Below, piece by piece: positions 27,198 through 35,425 of a DNA stretch of 64,000 bases. The notes under the pieces were generated by a model. That model saw only the letters and a list, made by a program, of their open reading frames with translations. It searched no databases and had not been told where the DNA came from. The stretch spans positions 62,001 through 126,000 of the forward strand of contig NZ_WWCN01000016.1 in assembly GCF_009857445.1 (NCBI RefSeq). The letters run 5' to 3'. Source of the stretch: Duganella flavida (lineage in GTDB: Bacteria > Pseudomonadota > Gammaproteobacteria > Burkholderiales > Burkholderiaceae_D). Position 1 is the stretch's first letter. The number at the start of each line of letters is the position of its first letter. The position numbers were made by a program, and so were the translations under genes.

Positions 27198-28762
27198 TAG
27201 CGGCGGAACTCGGCGCCGGTTTTCCATATCGGCGGCTCTTTCGCTTGCGCGGCCTGGTAGCCGGCCTGGAATAGCAGGGTGATGTCTTCCACCGCGCCGC
27301 TGGTGTTCCAGTTCGCTTGCACCACGTCGTTGACGGTGTGGTACTGGCGCGCCATGTAGTCCTGCATTTTCGCACCGCTGTTGCGCAGGTAGATGGTCGG
27401 CACGCCGGCGCGGGCGAATTCCAGCTGGTCGCCGCGGTAGTAGCTGTCGTTGCTCGGCTTGACTGTACGTCCTTGCTTGTCCGCCAGTGCCGTCACAATC
27501 TCATCCGCACTGGATTTTCCCATCCCGCTCAGCACCACTTCGCGGTTGCGGCTCCACAGGTTCAGGCTGTCGATATTGAGGTTCAGGACGGTCTTGCTGA
27601 CCGGGTACAGCGGATGGCGCACATAGTATTGCGCGCCCAGCAGGCCGCGTTCTTCGGCCGTGGTCGCAATGAACAGGATGGTGCGCTTGGGCGCCACCGG
27701 CAAGGCTTTGTAGGCGCGCGCGATTTGCAGCAGGGCTGCCACGCCGCTGGCGTTGTCCACTGCACCGTGGAAGATTTGCTGCGTGCGCGGACCCGGCAGC
27801 GTTTCGTCGATGCCGAAATGGTCCCAGTGCGCGCTGTAGATGACGACCTCGTTCTTCAACTGCGGATCGGCACCGGGGATGCGCGCCACTACGTTGTGCG
27901 ACGCTACCTCACGGATCGCGTTCGGCATGTGGAGCTTGAGTTTGATTCCCAACGGTACCGGCTTGAAATCACGCGACACGGCGCGCTGCCTGAGCTCCTT
28001 GAAATCCAGCCCGGCCGCCTTGAACAGCTCACCGGCGCGCTCCTGCTGCAACCAGCCAGCCACGGCCGGGAAATAGGGATCGAATTGCTTGCTGTTGAGT
28101 GCGAAGTTCTCGCGGCCCCAGCTATTGACTACGGCATCGTACGGCATCCCGGCCGCCTTCGGTTCGTGCACGATCAGCGCCGCTGCCGCGCCCATGCGGG
28201 CCGCCATCTCGAATTTGTAGTTCCAGCGCCCGTACCACGTGACGTTGTTGCCGCCGAAAACTTTGTCGTCCAACTGCTTGGGCCGCCGTGGATCGGGCAC
28301 CGGCGGATCGTTGATCAGCATGACCAGCGTCTTGCCCTTCAGGTCCGCGCCCTTGTAGTCGTCCCACTGGAATTCCGGCGCCTGCACGCCGTAGCCGACG
28401 AACACCAGCTCAGAGTCGTTGAGTTCGATTTGCGGCAGCGCGCGGGTAGTCCACGCCACGTAGTCGTCGCCGAATTTCAGCTGCGTGCTGCCGGCGCTGA
28501 GCAGCGGATGGCAGGAGATGCCGGCCAGCGGCACCGCCTGCAAATAGGTGCCGTCCGGATTGCCCGGCGCCAGCCCCAGCTTTTTGAACTGCTGCTGCAG
28601 GTACTCGATGGTCTGCACTTCGCCTTGCGTGCCGGGTGCGCGGCCTTCGAACTCGTCCGAAGCCAGCGTGCCGATCTGCTCCAGCAGGGCGACGCTGTCG
28701 ATCTTCGGCGCTGCTGCATGGGCAGTGCTCGCCAGCAGCAGGGTCAGCAGGAGCGGTTTCAT
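27197..28762 (-). CDS. Secreted M28-family zinc metallopeptidase
   Basis: 521 residues. A signal peptide (MKPLLLTLLLASTAHA, cut after AHA) is followed by a PA-like insert (about 110-250) and the M28 di-zinc core. Metal-ligand motifs in order: SAHWDHFG, GAVDNASG, TTAEERG, NIDSLN and YHTVND. Expected to be an aminopeptidase acting in the periplasm or medium. Monocistronic, convergent with the thioredoxin-fold gene. Its stop codon touches the edge of palindrome copy 2. Confidence 0.93.
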   Translation of the reverse strand: MKPLLLTLLLASTAHAAAPKIDSVALLEQIGTLASDEFEGRAPGTQGEVQTIEYLQQQFKKLGLAPGNPDGTYLQAVPLAGISCHPLLSAGSTQLKFGDDYVAWTTRALPQIELNDSELVFVGYGVQAPEFQWDDYKGADLKGKTLVMLINDPPVPDPRRPKQLDDKVFGGNNVTWYGRWNYKFEMAARMGAAAALIVHEPKAAGMPYDAVVNSWGRENFALNSKQFDPYFPAVAGWLQQERAGELFKAAGLDFKELRQRAVSRDFKPVPLGIKLKLHMPNAIREVASHNVVARIPGADPQLKNEVVIYSAHWDHFGIDETLPGPRTQQIFHGAVDNASGVAALLQIARAYKALPVAPKRTILFIATTAEERGLLGAQYYVRHPLYPVSKTVLNLNIDSLNLWSRNREVVLSGMGKSSADEIVTALADKQGRTVKPSNDSYYRGDQLEFARAGVPTIYLRNSGAKMQDYMARQYHTVNDVVQANWNTSGAVEDITLLFQAGYQAAQAKEPPIWKTGAEFRR

Positions 28763-28943
28763 GTGGGCGAAGAATTGTTAATAATCAAACCACCATTCTG
28801 ACACATTTCGTTTCCCAGCGACACTGCCCATCTTGCCCAATTGATCGAATAAACGAATGTGTTTGAGTTGATAATTGCGCTTTTTTATCAGATTTTTTAA
28901 TACTAAGATGACTCCATCGCATACTTCTTTGAGGAGCATCAAA

Positions 28944-29243
28944 ATGAACACCAAAGCCATCATCGCCGCCGCCTCCCTGTTGATCGCCGCTGGCAGCACT
29001 TTCGCCGCCGACACCAACGAAGCCGCGTTCGACCAAGCCTTCCGTAACTCGGGCACCAGCACCCTGACCCGCGAGCAAGTGAAAGCCGAAACCATCGCCG
29101 CTCGCAAAGCTGGCCTGCTGGACATCAACGATGCTTACCAGGACATCGCCTACCAAGCCACCCAGGCCAAGCTGAGCAAGCAAGCCGAGGTGAAAGCCCA
29201 GCAACTGGCCGCCCAGCAAAGCAAGGACAGCAGCACGCACTAA
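28944..29243 (+). CDS. DUF4148 domain small exported protein
   Basis: 99 residues from ATG 28944, with GAGGAG seven bases upstream. The longer frame beginning at TTG 28875 lacks a ribosome site. The signal peptide MNTKAIIAAASLLIAAGSTFAA is followed by TLTREQVKAETIAARKAG, the hallmark of DUF4148 proteins. These are abundant in Burkholderiales and of unknown function. The tail is Gln/Lys/Ser-rich. A strong intrinsic terminator follows at 29259. Confidence 0.88.
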   Translation: MNTKAIIAAASLLIAAGSTFAADTNEAAFDQAFRNSGTSTLTREQVKAETIAARKAGLLDINDAYQDIAYQATQAKLSKQAEVKAQQLAAQQSKDSSTH

Positions 29244-29258
29244 GCTGCACTAGCCATC

Positions 29259-29298
29259 AAAAAACGGGCGCCGCGATCCTCTCGCGGCGCCCGTTTTT
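29259..29298 (+). terminator. Rho-independent terminator
   Basis: Perfect 12-bp GC-rich stem (CGGGCGCCGCGA at 29265-29276, complement at 29282-29293) with a 5-base loop. It is flanked by A's on the left and TTTTT on the right. Ends the DUF4148 transcript. Confidence 0.93.
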
Positions 29299-29397
29299 AT
29301 TGCATTGGCGCATAAACCACAGCATGGCATTTCTTGCACCACAGCGATGATCTTTGGGCGTATCCTCATTGTCACAAAGCAATAGGAGACAATCTAA

Positions 29398-30984
29398 ATG
29401 AATAAGCTTTCGTTCCAGCAAAAGTTGTGGGTTCCCTTGATCTGCAGCCTGTTGTGTATCACCGCGATCTTCCTGTTTGAAACCATCCAGACCCGCAATG
29501 TTCGCATGGAAGAGCGGCAGGCCGACCTCAGCAACATGGATGACCTGGCCATCAGCGTGCTCAAGCAGTACGGCGACAAGGCCGCCTCCGGCAAACTGAG
29601 CAAGGAAGACGCACAGAAGCAGGCGATGGACCTGATCCGCGGCCTGCGCTACGCCAAGGATGGCTACTTCACCATCAGCAGCGGCACCATGTCGCTGATG
29701 CACCCGATTAAGCCGGAAAACAATGGCAAGGATTTGTCCGAACTGAAGGATCCCAAGGGCACCTACGTCTACCGCGCGATTGCGGCGACTGGCGGCTTGC
29801 CGGGCGGCGGCGGTTTCGTCAATTACTACTGGTCGCGCCCCGGTTCCACCGAGCCGGTGCCCAAGATGAGCCGGGTGTCGCATTACGATGCCTGGAACTG
29901 GGACGTGACGACCGGTGTGTACATCGATGACATCGACATCGCCTTCCGCAACTCGCTGCTGAAGTCGGCTGGCATGCTGGCGGTGGTGTGCGCGGTGCTG
30001 TCGCTGATCGTCAGCCTGGTCAACAAGAGTTTGCGCCACACCATCGGCGCCGATCCCGAATACGTGGGCGAGATTACCCAGAAGATTGCCGATGGCGATC
30101 TCAGCATTGAGGTGACGACACATGCCTCGGACCAGGCCAGCATCCTGTATTCGGTGAAGACCATGCAGCAGCGGCTGGCCGCGACCATCGGCGAAATCCG
30201 CAATAGCGCGGAGACGATAGCCACGGCGTCGGGCGAGATCGCCTCGGGCAATATGGATTTGTCGGCGCGCACCGAGTCGCAGGCCAGCTCGCTGGAAGAG
30301 ACGGCAGCCTCGATGGAGGAACTGACTTCCACCGTGACCCAGAACGCCGACAACGCGCAGCAAGCCAACCAGCTGGTGCAGTCGGCCTCCGAGGTAGCCG
30401 AGCGCGGCGGCAAGGTGGTGTCGCAAGTGGTGCAGACCATGGAGACCATCAATGCCTCGGCCACGCGCATCGTCGACATCATCAGCGTGATTGACGGGAT
30501 TGCGTTCCAGACCAACATCCTGGCCTTGAACGCGGCGGTGGAAGCGGCGCGCGCTGGCGAACAGGGCCGCGGCTTCGCGGTGGTGGCGTCCGAGGTGCGC
30601 AACCTGGCCCAGCGCTCGGCCGCAGCGGCCAAGGAAATCAAGGAGCTGATCAACGCGTCGGTGGACAGCATCAGTGCCGGCAGCGCGCTGGTGGCGGAGG
30701 CGGGGACGACGATGGACCAGGTGGTGGCCAGCGTCTCGCGCGTGACGCAGATTATGTCGTCGATTACCGAGGCATCGAGCGAGCAGAGCACGGGCATCGG
30801 CCACGTCAACATGGCGATCACGGAGATGGATTCGGTGACGCAGCAAAATGCCGCGCTGGTGGAGCAGGCTGCCGCAGCGGCCGGCAGCATGCAGGAACAG
30901 GCGGCGATGCTGGCTTCGCTGGTGGCGCGCTTCCGCCTCGGCGGCGAACCAGTCGCCTCGCGCCAGCTGGCGCTGCGGCGTTAA
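29398..30984 (+). CDS. Methyl-accepting chemotaxis protein, single-Cache sensor
   Basis: 528 residues. TM1 at about 10-28, a periplasmic single Cache (sCache_2-like) sensor (KDGYFTISSGT, NYYWSRPGS) to about 180, TM2 at about 187-207, HAMP, then the methylation helices and the signalling hairpin. The hairpin contains VIDGIAFQTNILALNAAVE and GRGFAVVASEVRNLAQRSA. It senses an unknown small ligand and controls CheA. No C-terminal CheR-tether pentapeptide is visible. Palindrome copy 3 begins 3 bases after its TAA. Single-gene unit. Confidence 0.95.
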   Translation: MNKLSFQQKLWVPLICSLLCITAIFLFETIQTRNVRMEERQADLSNMDDLAISVLKQYGDKAASGKLSKEDAQKQAMDLIRGLRYAKDGYFTISSGTMSLMHPIKPENNGKDLSELKDPKGTYVYRAIAATGGLPGGGGFVNYYWSRPGSTEPVPKMSRVSHYDAWNWDVTTGVYIDDIDIAFRNSLLKSAGMLAVVCAVLSLIVSLVNKSLRHTIGADPEYVGEITQKIADGDLSIEVTTHASDQASILYSVKTMQQRLAATIGEIRNSAETIATASGEIASGNMDLSARTESQASSLEETAASMEELTSTVTQNADNAQQANQLVQSASEVAERGGKVVSQVVQTMETINASATRIVDIISVIDGIAFQTNILALNAAVEAARAGEQGRGFAVVASEVRNLAQRSAAAAKEIKELINASVDSISAGSALVAEAGTTMDQVVASVSRVTQIMSSITEASSEQSTGIGHVNMAITEMDSVTQQNAALVEQAAAAAGSMQEQAAMLASLVARFRLGGEPVASRQLALRR

Positions 30985-30986
30985 AT

Positions 30987-31074
30987 CCGGGGTCAGTTCT
31001 GCCAATCGGACACGAACCCTGCCGTAGCGAGAGCTACGGCAGGGCTCGTGTCCGATTGGCAGAACTGACCCCGG
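30987..31074. repeat. Long palindrome, copy 3 of the GGGGTCAG family
   Basis: The most intact copy. Outer arms of 29 bases (30987-31015 and 31046-31074) pair perfectly, and inner arms CCCTGCCGTAGC/GCTACGGCAGGG extend the stem to about 42 bp around a GAGA loop with one mismatch. It starts 3 bases past the chemoreceptor stop and ends 1 base before the stop of the convergent lipoprotein gene, so it fills the whole intergenic gap. Confidence 0.92.
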
Positions 31075-31075
31075 G

Positions 31076-31501
31076 TTATTTAGTGTCGGCCGGCACGGTT
31101 TCCACCACGGCCGCTTCGTAGACGAATTTGTCGCCGTCGGAGCGGAATACGCCCATCAGCTCGCCGCCGTCGCCTTTCACATCCGCATATTGGGTGCAGG
31201 TCTGTGTTTCGACCTGCCACACTTCCTGCCCCGCGCGCAGGGTCCAGACGTTGTCGCCACCGGATAGCAATTCGATTTCCACATCCTCGGCCGGCATCTC
31301 GGTCAGCTCGATACGGCGCAGACAGTCGGGCAGGCGCTGCATGATCAGCTCGACCTTGCTCTCACTGCTCCAGAAATGCTTCTGCGCCCGATGGATGGTC
31401 AGCGCGTGATTGCCGACCGGCCCGTCCGCGTAGTACGACGCGGAGTCGTCCACACAGGCGGCCAGCAGCAATGGCGTCAGGGCGATCAGGATCTTGCGCA
31501 T
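31076..31501 (-). CDS. Small lipoprotein of unknown function
   Basis: 141 residues with a lipoprotein signal (MRKILIALTPLLLAAC, lipobox LAAC). The mature part is soluble and acidic, with two further cysteines (LPDCLRR and QTCTQY) that could form a disulfide. I recognise no conserved domain. Convergent with the chemoreceptor gene across palindrome copy 3, and 58 bases downstream of the NADP-binding oxidoreductase gene on the same strand. Confidence 0.75.
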   Translation of the reverse strand: MRKILIALTPLLLAACVDDSASYYADGPVGNHALTIHRAQKHFWSSESKVELIMQRLPDCLRRIELTEMPAEDVEIELLSGGDNVWTLRAGQEVWQVETQTCTQYADVKGDGGELMGVFRSDGDKFVYEAAVVETVPADTK

Positions 31502-31559
31502 GAAATTCCCGTTGGGTAACTATTGATTTTCATATCATTATAGCTGCCCCGGGAACACC

Positions 31560-32159
31560 TTAGTCGAAACGTACCAGGTTCAGCAATGGCAGCGGGCCGC
31601 CGGGGAATTGCGCCAGCCGGCCGCCGCCATCCAGCGTGCCGAGGTCGATACCGGCAAAGCCGAGTTGCTGGATCAGTTCGCCTACCACGGCTTTGGCATC
31701 GGCATCGTCGCCGGCATAGAACAGCGCGCGGCGGCCGCCTTCCGATTGCGGATCGCTGGCCAGCATGGCCGCTGCCAGGTGGTTGAAGGCTTTCACCACG
31801 CGCGCGCCCGGCAGCAGGTCGGCTAGCACCGAGCTGGAGGCCCGGCCGTGCAGCTCTACCGCGCGGAACGGCGGCGCTTCGACCGCGTTGTTGGCATCGA
31901 TGACGATGCGGCCGTTCCAAGGGCCGAGATGCTGCACCGCGTCCGGAATTTTCGTCCAGTTCACGGCCAAGAAGACGATGTCGGCCTGGGCCGCCTCTTC
32001 CACGCTTACCGGGCGCACGCCCAGTTCTTGGCCCAGCGCGGCCAGCGATTCCGGGCCGCGGCTATTGGCGATGACAGCGCTGATGCCAGCCTTGCTGAGG
32101 ATGCGCGCGATGGCCGTGCCGATGGCGCCTGCGCCGATGATACCGATGCTGTGTTTCAT
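31560..32159 (-). CDS. NADPH-dependent F420-reductase-like oxidoreductase
   Basis: 199 residues starting at MKHSIGIIGAGAIGTAIA, with AAGGAAA upstream of the ATG. It has the dinucleotide-binding GxGxxG near residues 8-13 and the family blocks FLAVNWTKIPDAV and VVKAFNHLAA, as in NADP oxidoreductases related to archaeal F420:NADP reductase. In bacteria without F420 the substrate is unknown; relatives act as generic NADP(H) reductases. Divergent from a LysR regulator gene across about 100 bases, the classical arrangement of a LysR target. Confidence 0.85.
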   Translation of the reverse strand: MKHSIGIIGAGAIGTAIARILSKAGISAVIANSRGPESLAALGQELGVRPVSVEEAAQADIVFLAVNWTKIPDAVQHLGPWNGRIVIDANNAVEAPPFRAVELHGRASSSVLADLLPGARVVKAFNHLAAAMLASDPQSEGGRRALFYAGDDADAKAVVGELIQQLGFAGIDLGTLDGGGRLAQFPGGPLPLLNLVRFD

Positions 32160-32218
32160 GCTGTTTCCTTTCAGGTGGTGATGCAAGCAGTATGGTCATC
32201 TGGCGTTGATAGGGGTAG

Positions 32219-32237
32219 TGATAGACTACTGGTATCA
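32219..32237. promoter_or_regulatory. Candidate LysR operator dyad
   Basis: TGATA-N9-TATCA inverted repeat in the 101-base gap between the divergent oxidoreductase and lysR genes. Its size and symmetry fit a LysR-type recognition site. Prediction only. Confidence 0.45.
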
Positions 32238-32260
32238 GTTTCAAGCAAACGTTGAAAGCC

Positions 32261-33184
32261 ATGGAAACCCTGTCGAATCTCGAATCATTCGTCCGCAGTG
32301 CAGAATCGGCCAGTTTCTCTGCCGCAGCGCGGCGGCTGGGCCTGACGCCGGCGGCAGTCAGCCGCAACGTGGCGCAGCTGGAGCGCAACCTTGGCGTGCG
32401 CCTGTTCCAGCGCAGCACGCGCGGCTTGCAGCTGACCGAGGCTGGCACGCGCTTCCTGCAATCCGTCGGCGCGGGACTGGACAGCATCCAGGACGCCATC
32501 GCGGAAGTGAGCGCCAAGGCCGGCGAGCCGGCCGGAGTGTTGAAGCTCAGCGTGGCGCCGCGCTTCGGCCGCAAGTTCGTGCTGCCGCTGATGCCAGCCT
32601 TCATGGCGCGCTACCCGGCGCTGGCGCTGGATATCCACGTCGATAACCGCCGTGTGGACCTGATCGCCGGCGGCTACGATGCGGCCATCGGCGGCGGCTT
32701 TGAACTAGCGCCCGGCATGGTGGCGCGCACGCTGATCCCAGCGCATGCAGTGGCGGTGGCCTCGCCGGCCTATCTGCAAGGACGCCAGCTGCCGCAAGAC
32801 CCCGCCGCACTGGCGGCCTTCGAGGTGATTGCGATGCGCTCGCCGCAGAGTGGCCGCATCAAGCCGTGGCTACTGCGTAACCGCCGTGGCGAACAGATGA
32901 CGGCTGAGCTGCGGCCACGCGTTTTCCTCAACGATCCGGATGCGATTTGCAGCGCCGCCTTGCTCGGCATGGGCGTGGGCTTGCTGCTGCTGGCCGATGT
33001 GGTGGAGCATCTGGAGAGCGGCGCGCTGCAGCGCGTGCTGCCGGAATGGTATGAGGATCTGGGTACGGTGTCGCTGTACTACACCAGCCAGAAGCTGATG
33101 CCCGCCAAGACGCGGGCCCTGGTCGATTATGTGACCACGGCGTTCCGCGAGCAGCAGCTGGCGCTACGCCTGGCAGCGGCTTAG
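32261..33184 (+). CDS. LysR-family transcriptional regulator
   Basis: 307 residues from ATG 32261 (METLSNLESFVRSAESASF); an upstream TTG at 32252 is less likely. The winged helix-turn-helix (SAAARRLGLTPAAVSRNVA) is in residues 20-45 and the effector domain of two lobes runs from about 90 to 300. Probably controls the divergent oxidoreductase gene and itself through the dyad at 32219. Effector unknown. It ends with the stop directly against the ompW stop on the opposite strand. Confidence 0.92.
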   Translation: METLSNLESFVRSAESASFSAAARRLGLTPAAVSRNVAQLERNLGVRLFQRSTRGLQLTEAGTRFLQSVGAGLDSIQDAIAEVSAKAGEPAGVLKLSVAPRFGRKFVLPLMPAFMARYPALALDIHVDNRRVDLIAGGYDAAIGGGFELAPGMVARTLIPAHAVAVASPAYLQGRQLPQDPAALAAFEVIAMRSPQSGRIKPWLLRNRRGEQMTAELRPRVFLNDPDAICSAALLGMGVGLLLLADVVEHLESGALQRVLPEWYEDLGTVSLYYTSQKLMPAKTRALVDYVTTAFREQQLALRLAAA

Positions 33185-33793
33185 TTAAAAGCGGTAGCCC
33201 ACACCCACGCCCAGCATCAGTGGATCGATCTTCACGCGGCTGGCCTTGGCGCCGCCGATCAGCACGTCGCTGCGGATTTGCGCTTTCTTCACGTCGAGGT
33301 TGAACGACCAGTGCTTGTCGATCGCCACATCGGCGCCGGCTTGCAGCGCCAGGCCGATGCTGTCGTGCTCCAGGCTGGCCGCGCCGTTCAGCAGCTTGTT
33401 GCCGGAGAAGGTGGTGTAGTTCACGCCCGCGCCCACGTACGGACGGAAGGCGGCATCCGGCAGGAAGTGGTACTGCACCAGCAGCGTCGGCGGCAGGTGC
33501 TTGACCGTGCCGATCTTGGCGCCATCCAGCGCAACGTCGTGCTTTTGCGGATAGGTCAGCACCAATTCCGCCGCGATGTTTTTAGTGAAGAAATAAGAGA
33601 CGTCCAGCTCCGGAATGGTCTTGCTGCTGACGCTCAAACGGTCGCTGGCGCCAACGCCGCCGATCGGATCGGATTTGTTCGCCGGATCGAGATGGACCGC
33701 GCGGGCACGCACCAGCCACGGGCTTTCTTGCGCGCTTGTACCACCGCTGATCAGGACCAATGCTGCCAATACTGCTGCTACAGACTTGCTCAT
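33185..33793 (-). CDS. ompW: OmpW-family outer-membrane beta-barrel
   Basis: 202 residues. Signal peptide MSKSVAAVLAALVLISGGTSA, then the OmpW layout: WLVRARAVHL, a loop, PELDVSYFFTKNIAAELVL, PPTLLVQYHF, FRPYVGAGVNYT and the C-terminal strand GVGVGYRF ending in Phe, the BAM signal. A small 8-stranded barrel that forms a hydrophobic channel. Family members are linked to osmotic stress and uptake of small hydrophobic molecules. Single gene. Confidence 0.93.
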   Translation of the reverse strand: MSKSVAAVLAALVLISGGTSAQESPWLVRARAVHLDPANKSDPIGGVGASDRLSVSSKTIPELDVSYFFTKNIAAELVLTYPQKHDVALDGAKIGTVKHLPPTLLVQYHFLPDAAFRPYVGAGVNYTTFSGNKLLNGAASLEHDSIGLALQAGADVAIDKHWSFNLDVKKAQIRSDVLIGGAKASRVKIDPLMLGVGVGYRF

Positions 33794-33880
33794 TTCACTT
33801 CCTCTTTGTCGTCGTTAAGTAACGTGAGAAAGTGTATTGATGCCACGCAGTAAAAACTTTGATCCAAGTCAAAAATTTTC

Positions 33881-34606
33881 TTAGCGGTAGCGCGCCATGA
33901 TCTGGTCGATGCTGCCGTCCTTGATCAGCGCATCGATTGCCTTGCTGACCTCGTCAAACGGAACGGCGGATTTTTGCGAGAACGCGCACTGCGCCTTGTA
34001 CGAGGAAAACACCAGCTCCGCCCGCAGCTTCAGCTTGGGATGGATGCGGTGCTGGTAGTTCAGCGTCGACTCGCTGATCATGGTGTAGGGCACTTTGCCG
34101 CTCATCATTTGTTCGATGTTCTTGTCCATATTCGCCACGTCCACGCGCTTGAAGCGGGCGCCCAGCACCTGTTGCACGCGCGGATAGCGGTAGCCCACAA
34201 CTGTGCCGACCGGCTTGTCCTTCAAATCCTTGAGCGAGCGCAGGCGCGGTGCATCGTTGCGGGCGGCGATCATCTCGGCATCCGGCAGCAGCGGCGGACT
34301 CCAGTTGTAGTCGCCGTCGACCCAGAACGGCAGCAGGTAGCACATGCCGTCCGCGCGGCCGCCGCTGAGGGCGGGCGTGACCTCGGGCGAATCAGCATTG
34401 AGATAGACGGCACGGCGGCCGAGACGCGTCGCCAGCGCGTCACCCACGTCCTTGACGATGCCGCCGCTGAGGGTGCCGTTCTGGAAGCGCACGATGGGCA
34501 TGGCCTGGTCGATCGGCGCCAGCATCACCAGCTCGCCCGGTCCGGCGTACGCGCAGGCGGACGTCAGGCAGAGTGTGAGCGGCAGATGGCTTAGGTGGCG
34601 GGGCAT
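33881..34606 (-). CDS. Periplasmic solute-binding protein, family 3
   Basis: 241 residues from ATG 34606. Signal peptide MPRHLSHLPLTLCLTSACAYA, then the bacterial extracellular family 3 fold: GGIVKDVGDALATRLGR, DGMCYLLPFW, LKDLKDKPVGTVVGYRY and IDALIKDGSIDQIMARYR. No permease or ATPase gene is adjacent, so it is an orphan binding protein, perhaps a sensor or scavenger for an amino-acid-like ligand. The upstream extension of the frame overlaps an opposing gene and is spurious. Confidence 0.85.
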   Translation of the reverse strand: MPRHLSHLPLTLCLTSACAYAGPGELVMLAPIDQAMPIVRFQNGTLSGGIVKDVGDALATRLGRRAVYLNADSPEVTPALSGGRADGMCYLLPFWVDGDYNWSPPLLPDAEMIAARNDAPRLRSLKDLKDKPVGTVVGYRYPRVQQVLGARFKRVDVANMDKNIEQMMSGKVPYTMISESTLNYQHRIHPKLKLRAELVFSSYKAQCAFSQKSAVPFDEVSKAIDALIKDGSIDQIMARYR

Positions 34607-34714
34607 GAGGCCATTATAGCCCGGCCGATCAGCTTGCCTTTCGGCAAACGGGCGCTGGCCTCTGGACAGACACTTTAGACTGCATGCATCTTCGTGTCTT
34701 TCATGGAGCCCATC

Positions 34715-35332
34715 ATGACACACACCCTGGCAGCCGTATTTGAAACCCGCGCCGAAGCCACACTGGCGCGCAATGAACTGGTGCACAGCGGCTACGATGC
34801 CGACAGCATCCAGATCCACGATTCCGGCAGCATGGCCGGCACCGCGCGTATCAACGACGACGCCTCCATCCTCGGTAACATCAAGCAGATGTTCAGCTCC
34901 TTGATCGGCAGGGAGCACGCCGACCGCCACGTGTATGCCGAAGCGCTGAACCGCGGCCACACCGTGCTGGCGCTGGAAGTCGCCACGCTGGAGGCGGCCG
35001 AACGCGCCGCCGACATCATCGAAGACTTCATCCCGATCGACATCGACGAGCACGAAACCATGTGGCGCGCCAGCGGCTGGGGCGCGGAAGCACTGCTGCG
35101 CGACGCCGGTGCCCAGCAAAGCGCGCCGGAACAGCACGGCATCCGCCCACGTGAAGATGCGGTGGTGTTCGCCCGTTCCGAACAAGCACCGCTGGCGCCG
35201 GGCTCCCTGCAACGCGGTGCGCCTTCCAGCGGCTCGCTACCGCCCGCCGCCGAAGCCGTGGCCGATATCCAGAACACCGTGCAGCGCAGCGGTATGCGCA
35301 TCTACCCACAAGAGGCGCCGGTTAAACGCTGA
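34715..35332 (+). CDS. General-stress-like protein with disordered tail
   Basis: 205 residues from MTHTLAAVFETRAEATLA; GGAG lies upstream of this ATG, favouring it over ATG 34694. The N-terminal ~110 residues alternate strand and helix as in YflT/GSP17M-type domains (ARNELVHSGYDADSIQI, HVYAEALNRGHTVLALEV). The rest is low-complexity, rich in Ala, Pro and Gln, and ends IYPQEAPVKR. No enzyme motif seen. Probably a cytoplasmic stress-induced protein. Function unknown. Confidence 0.7.
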   Translation: MTHTLAAVFETRAEATLARNELVHSGYDADSIQIHDSGSMAGTARINDDASILGNIKQMFSSLIGREHADRHVYAEALNRGHTVLALEVATLEAAERAADIIEDFIPIDIDEHETMWRASGWGAEALLRDAGAQQSAPEQHGIRPREDAVVFARSEQAPLAPGSLQRGAPSSGSLPPAAEAVADIQNTVQRSGMRIYPQEAPVKR

Positions 35333-35425
35333 TTGCGCAAGGTCAATAACGGCCTTAACCATCGTGACATCATCGGAAACTTGCGCGGCCTGTTAGCGGG
35401 CCGGCTTTCCTGATGGATGGCCACG

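Noticed and set aside
34607..35212. Minus-strand extension of the solute-binding protein frame to 443 residues
   Set aside because: The extension lies opposite a well-supported gene at 34715-35332, and the signal peptide begins at 34606.
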